NCBI RefSeq assembly: GCF_002917925.1
Contig: NZ_PPFE01000003.1
Span: 62,001-126,000, forward strand
Direction: 5' to 3'
Length of the DNA stretch: 64,000 nucleotides
From: Roseovarius confluentis
GTDB taxonomy: Bacteria > Pseudomonadota > Alphaproteobacteria > Rhodobacterales > Rhodobacteraceae
This document shows positions 17,995 through 27,704 of the stretch, piece by piece. A program made the translations under genes and the position numbers. The notes under the pieces were generated by a model that saw only the letters and a list, made by a program, of their open reading frames with translations, ran no database searches and was not told the origin of the DNA. Within the stretch, counting starts at the first letter, position 1. Every line of letters starts with the position of its first letter.

Positions 17995-19281
17995 ATGGAC
18001 ACGATTTTTGCCCTTTCGACGGCACCCGGAAAGGCAGGTGTCGCCATCATCCGTGTTTCTGGCGCTGGTGCATTTGCCGGGGTCAGGGCGTTGGTGGGTG
18101 ACCTGCCGTGCGAAAGGCAAGCGGCTTTGCGCACGGTCCGGTCGCAAAACAGAGAGGTCATCGATAAAGCACTGGTGCTCGTGTTCGAAGAAGATCGAAG
18201 CTTTACGGGCGAGTCAACGGTTGAGCTTCAATGCCACGGCTCGTCCGCTGTCATTTCGGCGATCCTGGAGGCGCTTGGTCAGCAAAATGGATTGCGGCCG
18301 GCCGACCCTGGTGAGTTCACGCGGCGTGCTCTGGAGAACGAGCGGCTGGACCTTGCCCAAGTCGAAGGGTTGGCCGATCTTATTGACGCCGAAACCGAAG
18401 CACAACGAAGGCAGGCGCAGCGGGTCTTCTCCGGCGAACTTGGCGCGCGGGGCGAGCTTTGGCGTAGCAAGCTGATCCGGGCAGCGGCCTTGCTGGAGGC
18501 GACGATAGACTTCGCGGATGAAGAAGTGCCCGAGGACGTGTCGCCAGAGGTGAACGCGCTTCTGTCCGAAGTTCGCAGTGAATTGGACCTCCAGATTTCT
18601 GGCGTCCGTACTGCAGAACGCATCCGCGAGGGTTTTGAGGTTGCGATCGTAGGAGCGCCGAACATTGGCAAATCAACGCTTTTGAATGCGTTGGCCGGTC
18701 GTGACGCCGCGATCACGTCTGAGGTTGCGGGCACAACACGTGACGTCATCGAAGTGCGGATGGATTTGCACGGATTTCCAGTAACGCTTCTCGATACTGC
18801 GGGATTGAGGGAAACCGAGGACGTGGTCGAATCGATTGGAGTCGAGCGCGCGCGGGCACGGGCAGAGAATGCAGATCTTCGGGTATTTCTCGTACAGCCA
18901 GGTGGCGCGCCCGAGATTTTACCTCAAGAGAACGACTTGGTGCTCGTAGGAAAAGCGGATCTCTATGGTAATCCGCATGACGGCGTATCCGGTGCAACGG
19001 GACATGGGGTGTCCGGTCTTGTCCAGCGGATAACTGATGTTTTCAAAGACAGGGCCTCAAACGCTGGGGTGGCCACGCGTTTGCGGCACAAGCGGGCCTT
19101 GGAAGCCGGGAGCGCTTATCTTCAAGGTGCAACGGACATGCTGAACACTCCGGAGGGCGCATCGGATCTTGTCGCAGAAGAGCTGCGAAGTGCTGTGCGC
19201 GCCCTTGATTCTCTGGTAGGACGAGTTGATATTGAGAACGTTTTGGACGAAATATTCTCGAGCTTCTGCCTGGGTAAATAG
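17995..19281 (+). CDS. mnmE: tRNA uridine-5-carboxymethylaminomethyl(34) synthesis GTPase MnmE
   Basis: A 428-residue GTPase that works with MnmG to modify the wobble uridine (U34) of several tRNAs. An N-terminal folate-binding domain ([21 protein letters not shown]), a helical domain and an inserted G domain with GAPNIGKST near residues 219-227 and [10 protein letters not shown] are present. The C-terminal FCLGK (424-428) carries the conserved cysteine. The partner gene mnmG begins 14 bases downstream, so the pair is probably co-transcribed. Confidence 0.97.
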   Translation: MDTIFALSTAPGKAGVAIIRVSGAGAFAGVRALVGDLPCERQAALRTVRSQNREVIDKALVLVFEEDRSFTGESTVELQCHGSSAVISAILEALGQQNGLRPADPGEFTRRALENERLDLAQVEGLADLIDAETEAQRRQAQRVFSGELGARGELWRSKLIRAAALLEATIDFADEEVPEDVSPEVNALLSEVRSELDLQISGVRTAERIREGFEVAIVGAPNIGKSTLLNALAGRDAAITSEVAGTTRDVIEVRMDLHGFPVTLLDTAGLRETEDVVESIGVERARARAENADLRVFLVQPGGAPEILPQENDLVLVGKADLYGNPHDGVSGATGHGVSGLVQRITDVFKDRASNAGVATRLRHKRALEAGSAYLQGATDMLNTPEGASDLVAEELRSAVRALDSLVGRVDIENVLDEIFSSFCLGK

Positions 19282-19286
19282 CGGAG

Positions 19287-19302
19287 TGTTTCACGTGAAA
19301 CA
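19287..19302. promoter_or_regulatory. parS: parS centromere site 1
   Basis: TGTTTCACGTGAAACA is a perfect 16-bp palindrome matching the conserved ParB-binding site. It begins on the candidate GTG start at 19286 and spans the preferred GTG start of mnmG at 19295, about 2.5 kb from the parB gene. Confidence 0.95.
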
Positions 19303-21157
19303 TTTTGATGTCATCGTTATTGGCGGCGGTCACGCTGGCGCTGACGCGGCGCACGCGGCGGCGCGAATGGGCGCGCGCACGGCGCTTGTTACGCTGACAC
19401 ACGCGTCTATCGGTGTGATGTCGTGCAACCCAGCGATTGGGGGGTTGGGAAAAGGGCACCTCGTACGAGAGATTGACGCTTTGGACGGTATCATGGGGCG
19501 CGTCGCGGATGCGGCGGGTATTCAGTTTCGTCTTTTGAACCGTCGGAAAGGTCCAGCGGTACAGGGCCCTAGAACCCAGGCTGACCGCAAGATTTACCGC
19601 GAGGCGATACAAAGCGAGATTGCTGCTCAGCCAAATCTCTCGGTCATTGAGGGTGAGGCGGCAGATTTTCTGTTTGAGGGCGAAGCGGTCGCAGGCGTAC
19701 TGCTTGCGGATGGCAGCAGCATTTCTGCGCATTCAGTGGTGCTAACGACCGGTACATTCTTGCGCGGTGTCATTCACATTGGCGACGTCTCGCGCCCCGG
19801 CGGTCGTATGGGAGACAAGCCATCTGTAAAGCTTGCCGAGCGAATTGATGAATTCGGACTTCCCTTGGGTCGGCTCAAGACGGGCACACCGCCCAGGCTG
19901 AACGGAAAGACGATCAATTGGGATGGGCTGGACGTGCAGCCGGCAGATGAAGATCCGGTGATGTTTTCCTTCATGTCCAAGGCGCCAACGGCCCGGCAGA
20001 TTTCATGCGGGATTACGCATACCAACGAGACTACACACGACATCATTCGAGCCAATCTTAAGCGCTCAGCCATGTACGGTGGGCATATAGATGGGGTCGG
20101 ACCACGCTACTGCCCCTCCATCGAGGATAAGATCGTGCGGTTTGCGGACAAACAGTCTCACCAGATCTTCCTTGAGCCGGAAAGCCTGTCTGATGATGTG
20201 ATTTATCCAAACGGTATTTCGACATCGTTGCCAGAAGACATCCAGCAAGAGTACGTTCACTCGATTAACGGCCTTGAGAATGCTGAGATTCTTCAGCCTG
20301 GTTACGCGATAGAATACGATTACGTGGACCCGCGGGCGCTAGATACGACGCTCGCGGTGCGATCGGTGCCCGGACTTTATTTGGCTGGTCAAATCAATGG
20401 GACTACCGGTTATGAAGAGGCCGCCGCGCAAGGGGTGGTGGCAGGATTGAACGCTGCGCTCTCGGCTTTGCGGCGTGAGCCGGTCATTTTCAAACGCTCT
20501 GAAAGCTATATCGGGGTCATGATAGATGATCTGACCATGCGTGGCGTGACGGAGCCGTACAGAATGTTCACGTCCCGCGCAGAGTTCAGGTTGTCGCTGA
20601 GAGCAGACAATGCGGACCAGCGCCTGACACCTATCGGTTTGAGCTTGGGGTGCGTCGGGGAAAACCGTCGTGCCGCGTTTGGCGAAAAGATGAAGCGGCT
20701 CGAGGCCGGTAAGGACAAGATCAGCACACAAAGCTACACACCCAAACAGTTGAATACAGCAGGCATCAAAGTAAACGAGGATGGCTCGAAGCGTGATGGG
20801 TTTGCGCTGCTTGCGTATCCTGACGTACAGTTCGAAGATCTGCTCGCTCTTGACCCATCTCTTTCCGAGATTGATGTGGAATCGCGTCGCCAGCTTGAGA
20901 GGGATGCGCTTTACGCGAATTATATCGAGCGTCAGAACCGTGATGTCGAGCTTATGAAGAACGACGAAAAGCACGCGATACCGAATGGCTTCGACTTCAG
21001 TTGTGTCGAAGGATTATCGAGTGAGCTGAAAAGTAAGCTGACTGCTGCACGACCGGAAAACCTTTCCCAAGCGAGTAGAATCGACGGAATGACGCCGGCT
21101 GCTTTGACAATCATATTGGCCAAGCTCCGCCAGCAAAAAAGATCGAGGTCGGCATGA
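19295..21157 (+). CDS. mnmG: tRNA uridine-5-carboxymethylaminomethyl(34) synthesis enzyme MnmG
   Basis: A roughly 620-residue FAD enzyme (GidA) that with MnmE installs the carboxymethylaminomethyl group on tRNA U34. The FAD loop GGGHAG follows directly after FDVIVI, and the GidA signatures [18 protein letters not shown] and [16 protein letters not shown] are present. The preferred start is GTG 19295 because GGAG lies 8 bases upstream; GTG 19286 would add VFH. Both fall on the parS palindrome, so ParB spreading could affect initiation here. The stop overlaps the rsmG start by 4 bases. Confidence 0.95.
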   Translation: MKHFDVIVIGGGHAGADAAHAAARMGARTALVTLTHASIGVMSCNPAIGGLGKGHLVREIDALDGIMGRVADAAGIQFRLLNRRKGPAVQGPRTQADRKIYREAIQSEIAAQPNLSVIEGEAADFLFEGEAVAGVLLADGSSISAHSVVLTTGTFLRGVIHIGDVSRPGGRMGDKPSVKLAERIDEFGLPLGRLKTGTPPRLNGKTINWDGLDVQPADEDPVMFSFMSKAPTARQISCGITHTNETTHDIIRANLKRSAMYGGHIDGVGPRYCPSIEDKIVRFADKQSHQIFLEPESLSDDVIYPNGISTSLPEDIQQEYVHSINGLENAEILQPGYAIEYDYVDPRALDTTLAVRSVPGLYLAGQINGTTGYEEAAAQGVVAGLNAALSALRREPVIFKRSESYIGVMIDDLTMRGVTEPYRMFTSRAEFRLSLRADNADQRLTPIGLSLGCVGENRRAAFGEKMKRLEAGKDKISTQSYTPKQLNTAGIKVNEDGSKRDGFALLAYPDVQFEDLLALDPSLSEIDVESRRQLERDALYANYIERQNRDVELMKNDEKHAIPNGFDFSCVEGLSSELKSKLTAARPENLSQASRIDGMTPAALTIILAKLRQQKRSRSA

Positions 21158-21765
21158 GCGTCATTGGCGACTTGCGTGTTTCACGTGAAACAATCCAAAA
21201 GCTGGAGCATTACGCAGACGCGCTCAGAAAATGGAACCCCAAGATCAACCTCGTCTCCAAGTCGACTATTGATGATCTTTGGCGCCGACACTTTGTCGAT
21301 TCTGCGCAGATCTTGGAGCTTGCGCCTTCGGATGCGAAAACATGGGCAGATCTTGGCGCCGGTGGTGGTTTTCCAGGCTTGGTTGTCGCTATTATTGCCG
21401 CAGAAATTCAGCCAAAACTTTCTATGACACTTGTGGAATCGGACCATCGAAAATGCACATTTCTCCGTAGCGTATTAAGGGAAACCTCGATCAAGGCAAA
21501 CGTAATCTCTCGTCGTATCGAAGAGATCCCGCCGTTGCAGGCTTGCGTTATATCGGCACGTGCTTTGGCGGAATTGCCAAAGCTTCTTTCGTTGTCGCAC
21601 GGGCATTCAGCAAAAGGCGGTGTAATGCTGTTTCCAAAGGGCGAAAACTGGCGAACAGAAGTGTCTGAGGCGCAATCGAAGTGGCGTTTCGACCACCAAG
21701 TTGCTAAAAGCAAGACGAACACAAAATCCGTCATTCTACGCATTTCAGGAGTTTGCCGTGCTTGA
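21154..21765 (+). CDS. rsmG: 16S rRNA (guanine(527)-N7)-methyltransferase RsmG
   Basis: A 203-residue SAM-dependent methyltransferase (GidB) that makes m7G527 of 16S rRNA; loss gives low-level streptomycin resistance in many bacteria. The SAM motif [10 protein letters not shown] is near residues 67-76, preceded by [13 protein letters not shown] perfect parS site lies in codons 8-13 and is read as VSRET, a different frame from that at mnmG. It overlaps mnmG by 4 bases and parA by 8. Confidence 0.95.
   Translation: MSVIGDLRVSRETIQKLEHYADALRKWNPKINLVSKSTIDDLWRRHFVDSAQILELAPSDAKTWADLGAGGGFPGLVVAIIAAEIQPKLSMTLVESDHRKCTFLRSVLRETSIKANVISRRIEEIPPLQACVISARALAELPKLLSLSHGHSAKGGVMLFPKGENWRTEVSEAQSKWRFDHQVAKSKTNTKSVILRISGVCRA
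21177..21192. promoter_or_regulatory. parS: parS centromere site 2
   Basis: A second perfect TGTTTCACGTGAAACA lies inside the rsmG coding sequence, 1.4 kb before parB and 1,890 bp from parS site 1. Confidence 0.95.
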
Positions 21766-22567
21766 TCTCACGCGCACTGCCGGACCGAAAATCATCGCGA
21801 TCGCAAATCAGAAAGGCGGCGTCGGGAAAACCACAACAACAATAAATCTGGCAGCCGCCTTGTCAGAGGACGGGTTCAAAGTTTTGATCGTCGATCTTGA
21901 TCCACAGGGCAACGCATCGACCGGCTTGGGAGTTGAGCCTGGCGAGCGGGAATACACCACATACGAGCTTTTGCTTGAGGAAATCGAGCTTGGCCGGGTA
22001 ATCCAAAAAACGGCTCAGGACAACTTGAGTATCGTGCCTGCCACGGTCGATCTGAGTTCTGCGGACATGGAGCTTATTTCGAACGAAAAGCGAAGCTTTC
22101 TTTTGCATGACGCGCTGCGTCAGCCCGCAATGGACGGTTTTGCGTTCGATTTCATTCTGATCGACTGCCCGCCTTCGCTTAATCTGCTGACCGTGAACGC
22201 GATGGTGGCGGCGCACTCCGTTCTTGTGCCATTGCAATCCGAATTCTTCGCACTCGAGGGGTTGTCTCAGCTGATGTTGACGGTGCGCGAGGTACGTCAG
22301 TCCGCGAACAAGGATTTACGGATCGAAGGTGTTGTCTTGACCATGTATGACGGCCGGAACAATCTGTCATCACAAGTCGAGCAAGATGCCCGCGACAACC
22401 TTGGGTCACTGGTGTTTCAGACGAAAATTCCGCGTAATGTCAGGGTGAGCGAAGCGCCATCTTATGCCCTTCCGGTGCTTTCCTACGACCCGGCATCCAA
22501 AGGTGCGGAGGCGTACCGTGCGCTTGCACGGGAACTGGTACAAAACAACAAGCGCCAGGCGGCGTAA
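21758..22567 (+). CDS. parA: Chromosome partitioning ATPase ParA
   Basis: A 269-residue deviant-Walker ATPase that binds DNA nonspecifically and forms the gradient along which ParB-parS complexes move to segregate origins. Walker A' KGGVGKTT is at residues 19-26, with DLDPQGNAST and DCPPSLNLLTVNA. The GTG start at 21758 is set by CAGGAG six bases upstream and overlaps the rsmG stop by 8 bases. parB follows 10 bases after the stop. Confidence 0.96.
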   Translation: MLDLTRTAGPKIIAIANQKGGVGKTTTTINLAAALSEDGFKVLIVDLDPQGNASTGLGVEPGEREYTTYELLLEEIELGRVIQKTAQDNLSIVPATVDLSSADMELISNEKRSFLLHDALRQPAMDGFAFDFILIDCPPSLNLLTVNAMVAAHSVLVPLQSEFFALEGLSQLMLTVREVRQSANKDLRIEGVVLTMYDGRNNLSSQVEQDARDNLGSLVFQTKIPRNVRVSEAPSYALPVLSYDPASKGAEAYRALARELVQNNKRQAA

Positions 22568-22577
22568 GGAGAGCGGG

Positions 22578-23477
22578 ATGTCCGAAAACAGATCAAAACG
22601 AGGCCTGGGACGGGGGTTGTCGGCGTTGATGTCAGATGTGGCAGAGTCGCAAGATGCGCCCGAGAACGCGGCAAAGGCTGCGGACAAGGCGGTACCGATT
22701 GAAAAGATCGAGCCGAATCCCGACCAGCCGCGGCGGGACTTCGACGAAGCAGCGATGCAAGACCTTGCGTCGTCGATCGGGGCAAAGGGCATCATCCAAC
22801 CTTTGATCGTACGGCCGAACCCCAGAAAGAGTGGCGCCTACGAGATTGTTGCAGGCGAACGGCGTTGGCGGGCCGCGCAACTCGCCAAGCTTCACGATGT
22901 TCCGGTGATCGTTCGGGAGTTTGACGATACCGAGGTTCTGGAAGTCGCCATTATTGAGAATATCCAGCGCGCCGACCTGAATCCAGTCGAAGAAGCGGCT
23001 GGATACAGCCAGCTAATGGAGCGGTTCGGTCACACCCAGGAAAAGCTGGCCCAGGCCTTGGGTAAGAGTCGCAGTTACATTGCGAACCTTGTTCGTTTGC
23101 TTGGTTTGCCAGATGACGTCCTGACATATTTGCGCGACGGGAGGTTGAGCGCAGGCCATGCGCGCGCCCTGATAACATCTGACGATCCGTCCGGACTTGC
23201 CAGCCAAGTGCTGAAGAAAGGGCTGTCAGTGCGCGAGACCGAGAAGTTGGCCAAGAAAAGCGAGGGCAACATTTTTTCGGATGAAGGCAAGCCGAAGAAG
23301 AAGGGCTCGGCGCAGAAGGACGCCGATACAAAGGCACTGGAAGGCGATCTGGCGGCGAACCTCGGGATGAAAGTTGCGCTGAACCACAAGCCGGGGGCGG
23401 AGAATGGGAGCATGACCATTTCCTATACTAGCCTCGATGAACTGGACGATCTGTGCCGAAAGCTAACCGGCAGTTAG
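22578..23477 (+). CDS. parB: Chromosome partitioning protein ParB
   Basis: A 299-residue CTP-dependent clamp that loads on parS, spreads along DNA and activates ParA. The typical start KRGLGRGLSALM is followed by the ParB/Srx-type nucleotide-binding domain with GERRWRA (93-99), the ENIQRADLNPVEEA segment, the helix-turn-helix with KSRSYIANLVRLLGLP, and a C-terminal dimer domain. AAGGAG is six bases before ATG 22578. Its two perfect target sites lie just upstream in mnmG and rsmG. It ends tail-to-tail with hemW (4-base overlap). Confidence 0.96.
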   Translation: MSENRSKRGLGRGLSALMSDVAESQDAPENAAKAADKAVPIEKIEPNPDQPRRDFDEAAMQDLASSIGAKGIIQPLIVRPNPRKSGAYEIVAGERRWRAAQLAKLHDVPVIVREFDDTEVLEVAIIENIQRADLNPVEEAAGYSQLMERFGHTQEKLAQALGKSRSYIANLVRLLGLPDDVLTYLRDGRLSAGHARALITSDDPSGLASQVLKKGLSVRETEKLAKKSEGNIFSDEGKPKKKGSAQKDADTKALEGDLAANLGMKVALNHKPGAENGSMTISYTSLDELDDLCRKLTGS

Positions 23478-24631
23478 TCGTTGAGCAGTTCCGCAATGAC
23501 GCGGTTAAGGAGCAGCCGGCCAGCAGGCGTGACCGATAACCGCTCTCGCTGAACCTCCAGTAGGCCAAGTTCTGTTAGCTCGGTTATTTTAGACGGCGAA
23601 ATTGGCGCGCCAGACAAAGCATGGTGCCTGTACAGATCAATGCCTTCGACGATCCTCAGGCCCATCAGAAGATGCTCGGCCTTCTGATCTACGCTATCTA
23701 TTTTACTGAATAATTTCAGTGACTTACTTTCTTCTGAGCGCGTCAGCCATTGCTCCGGGTTGGACCAGGCTTCCGTCTCGTGTCGCGCGCCGTTCAGCGT
23801 GATCCGGCCATGGGCGCCGGGGCCGATGCCCACGTAGTCGCCATAACGCCAGTAGACGAGATTGTGCCGGGATTCGGCGCCCGGCTTGGCGTGATTTGAA
23901 ACCTCGTAGGCGCTGAATCCGGCTGCTTCGCACAGTTCCTGCGTCAGTTCGTACATATCGGCGGCAAGATCGTCCGATGGAAGGCCACGCAGACCGCCCC
24001 GAGCGCGCCTTTGAGAGAAGATCGTGCCGGGTTCGATGGTGAGTTGGTAAAGAGAGAGGTGATCGACAGCGAGCGCAAGGGCCTCGGAAAGCTCCTGGCG
24101 CCAATCCGTCAGGGTTTGATCCTGCCGGGCATAAATGAGATCGAAACTGACCCGGTTGAAATGGGCGCGGGCGATTTCATAGGCGCTGATGGCCTCTGCC
24201 GCGCTGTGAATGCGCCCGAGACGGCGCAGGTCGTCGTCGCGCAAGGATTGAACGCCAAGGGACACCCGGTTTACACCAGCTTGGGAAAACCCGGCGAAAC
24301 GATCCGCCTCGACCGAACCGGGATTCGCCTCAAGCGTGATTTCGATATCGTTGGCAGGCGTCCAGATCCGACAGGCATGTTCGATGATGGTCGCCACCAA
24401 CTCCGGCTTCATAAGGCTTGGCGTGCCACCTCCGAAAAAAATGGAGTTCAAAACCCGGCCCGGGAGGCGTTCGGCAAATCGGTCAAGTTCTCGCAAATAG
24501 GCTCTAAGCCACCGCGATTGATCGATCTCGCTCCGAACGTGGCTGTTGAAATCGCAATAAGGGCATTTCGCCTCGCAGAAGGGCCAATGAATGTAGAGGC
24601 CAAAGCCGCCAGCCTGCCAATCCTCAGTCAA
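23474..24631 (-). CDS. hemW: Radical SAM heme chaperone HemW
   Basis: A 385-residue radical SAM protein formerly called an oxygen-independent coproporphyrinogen oxidase. HemW binds heme and helps deliver it to respiratory proteins. The 4Fe-4S motif is C19-x3-C23-x2-C26 in FCEAKCPYCDF, followed by FFGGGTPSL; the cysteine context is that of HemW rather than HemN. It is last in the minus-strand cluster rph-rdgB-hemW, overlapping rdgB by 8 bases. Confidence 0.92.
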   Translation of the reverse strand: MTEDWQAGGFGLYIHWPFCEAKCPYCDFNSHVRSEIDQSRWLRAYLRELDRFAERLPGRVLNSIFFGGGTPSLMKPELVATIIEHACRIWTPANDIEITLEANPGSVEADRFAGFSQAGVNRVSLGVQSLRDDDLRRLGRIHSAAEAISAYEIARAHFNRVSFDLIYARQDQTLTDWRQELSEALALAVDHLSLYQLTIEPGTIFSQRRARGGLRGLPSDDLAADMYELTQELCEAAGFSAYEVSNHAKPGAESRHNLVYWRYGDYVGIGPGAHGRITLNGARHETEAWSNPEQWLTRSEESKSLKLFSKIDSVDQKAEHLLMGLRIVEGIDLYRHHALSGAPISPSKITELTELGLLEVQRERLSVTPAGRLLLNRVIAELLND

Positions 24632-25232
24632 AGCAGCCCTTCACAAGTTTGGCAAACGCATCGGCGCGATGACTGATCTTGTTCTTCTCCGACCCGTCCA
24701 TCTCACCGAAGGTAATGTCGTATCCGTTCGGTTGAAAAATCGGGTCGTAGCCGTGGCCGTGCGTTCCGCGCATCGGCCAAACAATTTTCCCGTCAATGGT
24801 GCCGGGAAAAACTTCGTCATGCCCATCGGGCCATGCCAAAACCAAAGTGCAGCAGAACCGTGCTGTCCAGGGCTGTGCTGCACCAACCTCCAGGATGCGG
24901 TCATGTGCCTTGACCATCGCCATGGCAAAATCGCGACCAGTCTCTGTTTCAGCCCAATCCGCTGTATAAACGCCCGGAGCGCCCCCAAGCGCGTCAATCT
25001 CGATACCACTGTCGTCGGACAAGGAAGGCAGCCCCGTCGCCTGCGCGGCGGCATGGGCCTTGATCCGGGCATTGCCAACAAAGGTGGTTTCGGTTTCATC
25101 GGGCTCGCCCAGTTGCATTGCTGCGGCGCCGACGACCTTGATACCGTAGGGTTCAAGCAACGTTACGATCTCTTCAAGTTTGCCCGCGTTGTGGGTGGCA
25201 ACCAGAAGTGTATCGCCCGAGAACTTACGCAT
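24624..25232 (-). CDS. rdgB: XTP/dITP diphosphatase
   Basis: A 202-residue RdgB/HAM1 pyrophosphatase that removes non-canonical purine triphosphates (dITP, XTP) from the pool. THNAGKLEE is near the N-terminus, [13 protein letters not shown] marks the nucleotide-binding and metal site, and [12 protein letters not shown] is present. The start at 25232 overlaps the rph stop by 8 bases; an in-frame ATG at 25334 lies deep inside rph and is unlikely. Confidence 0.94.
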   Translation of the reverse strand: MRKFSGDTLLVATHNAGKLEEIVTLLEPYGIKVVGAAAMQLGEPDETETTFVGNARIKAHAAAQATGLPSLSDDSGIEIDALGGAPGVYTADWAETETGRDFAMAMVKAHDRILEVGAAQPWTARFCCTLVLAWPDGHDEVFPGTIDGKIVWPMRGTHGHGYDPIFQPNGYDITFGEMDGSEKNKISHRADAFAKLVKGCFD

Positions 25233-25941
25233 CCGCAGCCGCTTTCTGTATCGCGACAAGCTCGCCGACGCCTTTTTCCGCGAGGTCCATGAGGCTCTCC
25301 ATCTCGGTCCGGCTGAAGGTTGCACCCTCGGCACTCATCTGGACCTCAATGAGGCGGCCGGTGCCGGTCATGATGAAATTGCCGTCGACACCGGCGTCGC
25401 TGTCCTCCGGGTAGTCCAGATCAAGGACGGGCTGGCCCGCATAAATGCCACAGCTGACGGCGGCCACGGGATCGACGAGCGGGTCACTGAGTATGTCGCC
25501 GATTTTGAGCAGTTTGTTGACCGCAAGGCGCAGCGCGACCCAACCTCCGGTAATGGAGGCGCAACGTGTTCCACCATCAGCCTGAATTACATCGCAATCG
25601 ACGGTGATCTGACGTTCGCCCAAGGCCACACGATCGACACCGGCGCGCAGACTGCGCCCGATGAGGCGCTGAATCTCAACGGTCCGTCCACCCTGTTTGC
25701 CTGCAGATGCCTCGCGCCGCATACGCGACGTGGTCGAACGCGGCAGCATTCCGTACTCTGCCGTGACCCAGCCGAGGCCGGAGCCCTTGATGAACGGCGG
25801 AACACGATCCTCGATCGTTGCGGTACACAGGACGTGGGTGTCGCCGATGCGGATCATGCAGGATCCTTCGGCATGTTTGGTCACGCCCGTTTCGATTGAA
25901 ACCGCGCGCATTTCACTTAAGTCTCTTCCCGAAGGACGCAT
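25225..25941 (-). CDS. rph: Ribonuclease PH
   Basis: A 238-residue phosphorolytic 3'-5' exoribonuclease that trims tRNA 3' ends. It starts [19 protein letters not shown] and contains the ring-forming arginines in [35 protein letters not shown] and the catalytic [12 protein letters not shown]. The length is full, unlike the truncated rph of E. coli K-12. It is divergent from hrcA, with an 87-bp gap for both promoters. Confidence 0.96.
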   Translation of the reverse strand: MRPSGRDLSEMRAVSIETGVTKHAEGSCMIRIGDTHVLCTATIEDRVPPFIKGSGLGWVTAEYGMLPRSTTSRMRREASAGKQGGRTVEIQRLIGRSLRAGVDRVALGERQITVDCDVIQADGGTRCASITGGWVALRLAVNKLLKIGDILSDPLVDPVAAVSCGIYAGQPVLDLDYPEDSDAGVDGNFIMTGTGRLIEVQMSAEGATFSRTEMESLMDLAEKGVGELVAIQKAAADA

Positions 25942-26028
25942 GCCAGATCTCCTTGTTTGCCTGTTCGGGATACAGGCGACCGAAACCTGATAGCAACCCC
26001 GATTGACCTTTTCGGCAAGCCGTTATTA

Positions 26029-27123
26029 ATGGCACTTCACGGGGTGACAGAAATGAAGATGGATAACGCGCGACAGATCCTCGAAGAGATGAACGACCGC
26101 TCGCGGGAAGTGTTTCGGCGGGTTGTCGAAGGGTATCTCGCCACCGGCGATCCTGTGGGGTCGCGTACGCTGACCCGCGACATGAGCGAGAAAGTGTCCG
26201 CGGCGACTATTCGAAATGTGATGCAGGACCTCGAGTACCTTGGGCTGCTGGACAGCCCTCATGTCTCGGCCGGGCGCGTCCCGACGCAGCAGGGCCTCAG
26301 GATGTTCGTCGACGGACTGCTGGAGGTCAGCGACCTTGAACTGAATGATCGGGAGAAGATCGACGCGACGTTGGGCTCCAACTCGGATGACGTCAGTCTT
26401 GCGCTGGATCGGATCGGCTCTGCTCTTTCTGGTGTGACACAGGGCGCCTCGCTGGTTTTGGCGCCGAAGCGCGAAGCGCCGATCAAGCATATCGAGTTCG
26501 TCGCGCTGGGCCACGATAGAGCGCTGGTTGTTCTGGTTTTCGCCGACGGGCATGTCGAGAACCGTATCTTCCATCCGCCGCCGGGACAGACGCCAAGCTC
26601 GATGAGAGAGGCGGCAAATTTTCTGAATGCCCTGATCGAGGGAAAAACACTTTCCGATGTCCAGACGGTCATCGCCAAAGAGATCGACAATCGTCGCCAG
26701 GAAATCGACGGACTTGCGCATCAATTGGTCGAAAGTGGGCTGGCCGTATGGGAGGGCGAGGCTGACAGTTACGAGAGGTTGATCGTGCGGGGGCGTGCGA
26801 ATCTGATCAACTCAGAGGTTGAACAGGAGGACCTTGACCGGATGAAAACCCTGTTCGACGACCTTGAACGGAAACGAGACATCGCAGAATTTCTCGAATT
26901 GACCGATCAAGGCGAGGGTGTGCGCATTTTTATCGGGTCAGAGAACAAACTTTTCTCACTTTCGGGTTCCTCTTTGGTGGTCTCTCCATATATGAACGCT
27001 GATCGTAAGATCGTGGGCGCGGTCGGTGTGATTGGTCCGACGCGCTTGAACTACGGTCGAATTGTTCCAATCGTGGATTACACCGCGCAGCTTGTCGGAA
27101 AGCTGATCGCGGACCGAAAGTAG
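26029..27123 (+). CDS. hrcA: Heat-inducible transcription repressor HrcA
   Basis: A 364-residue HrcA-family repressor that binds CIRCE operators upstream of chaperone genes and needs GroEL for activity. An N-terminal winged-helix region (ILEEMNDRSREVFRRVVEGYL, then SAATIRNVMQDLEYLGLL and HVSAGRVPT) precedes the ligand domain. The start is uncertain: ATGs at 26029, 26053 and 26059 are in frame and none has a strong ribosome binding site. I see no clear CIRCE inverted repeat in the 87-bp rph-hrcA gap. grpE follows at once. Confidence 0.92.
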   Translation: MALHGVTEMKMDNARQILEEMNDRSREVFRRVVEGYLATGDPVGSRTLTRDMSEKVSAATIRNVMQDLEYLGLLDSPHVSAGRVPTQQGLRMFVDGLLEVSDLELNDREKIDATLGSNSDDVSLALDRIGSALSGVTQGASLVLAPKREAPIKHIEFVALGHDRALVVLVFADGHVENRIFHPPPGQTPSSMREAANFLNALIEGKTLSDVQTVIAKEIDNRRQEIDGLAHQLVESGLAVWEGEADSYERLIVRGRANLINSEVEQEDLDRMKTLFDDLERKRDIAEFLELTDQGEGVRIFIGSENKLFSLSGSSLVVSPYMNADRKIVGAVGVIGPTRLNYGRIVPIVDYTAQLVGKLIADRK

Positions 27124-27132
27124 AGGATGAGC

Positions 27133-27699
27133 ATGGCACAGTCGAAAGAAGACCCGTTTCTGGACGACGTGGAGCAAGCGGAAGAAGAAGAGCACGCTGC
27201 AATGACCGAAGAAGACGCTCCGGAAAGCCCGGAGCATCAAATCGAGGCGCTGCGGGCTGAGCGTGACGCGTTCCAAGACAAGTTCATGCGGGCCCTTGCC
27301 GATGCCGAAAACGCCCGGAAACGGGCTCAGCGGGAGCGCACGGAAGCCGAGAATTATGGCGGGTCGAAGCTGGCCCGGGATATTTTGCCGGTCTACGACA
27401 ACCTGAAGCGTGCGGTCGAGACCGTGACCGACGAACAGCGCAAAGAAGCGGCGGCTCTGATCGAAGGTGTCGAGCTGACAATGCGCGAACTGGTCAACGT
27501 GTTTTCCAAGCACGGTATTCAGGTGATCGATCCCCAAGTGGGCGACAAGTTCGACCCGAAACAGCACGAGGCAATGTTCGAGGCGCCTGTGCCCGGCACC
27601 AAGGCGGGTGAGATCATCCAGGTTTCGGCACAGGGCTTCATGTTGTACGACCGTATCTTGCGCCCGGCGCAGGTGGGCGTTTCTTCCTTTTCAGGCTGA
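27133..27699 (+). CDS. grpE: Nucleotide exchange factor GrpE
   Basis: A 188-residue co-chaperone that releases ADP from DnaK. It has an acidic N-terminal stretch, a long coiled coil (about 35-90, with FMRALADAENARKRAQRE) and the beta-domain with GDKFDPKQHEAMFE. The start at 27133 is six bases from AGAGG; an ATG at 27127 is too close to it. It is co-transcribed with hrcA. dnaK and dnaJ are not in this window. It ends 5 bases from the convergent mutS. Confidence 0.96.
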   Translation: MAQSKEDPFLDDVEQAEEEEHAAMTEEDAPESPEHQIEALRAERDAFQDKFMRALADAENARKRAQRERTEAENYGGSKLARDILPVYDNLKRAVETVTDEQRKEAAALIEGVELTMRELVNVFSKHGIQVIDPQVGDKFDPKQHEAMFEAPVPGTKAGEIIQVSAQGFMLYDRILRPAQVGVSSFSG

Positions 27700-27704
27700 C
27701 GCTC

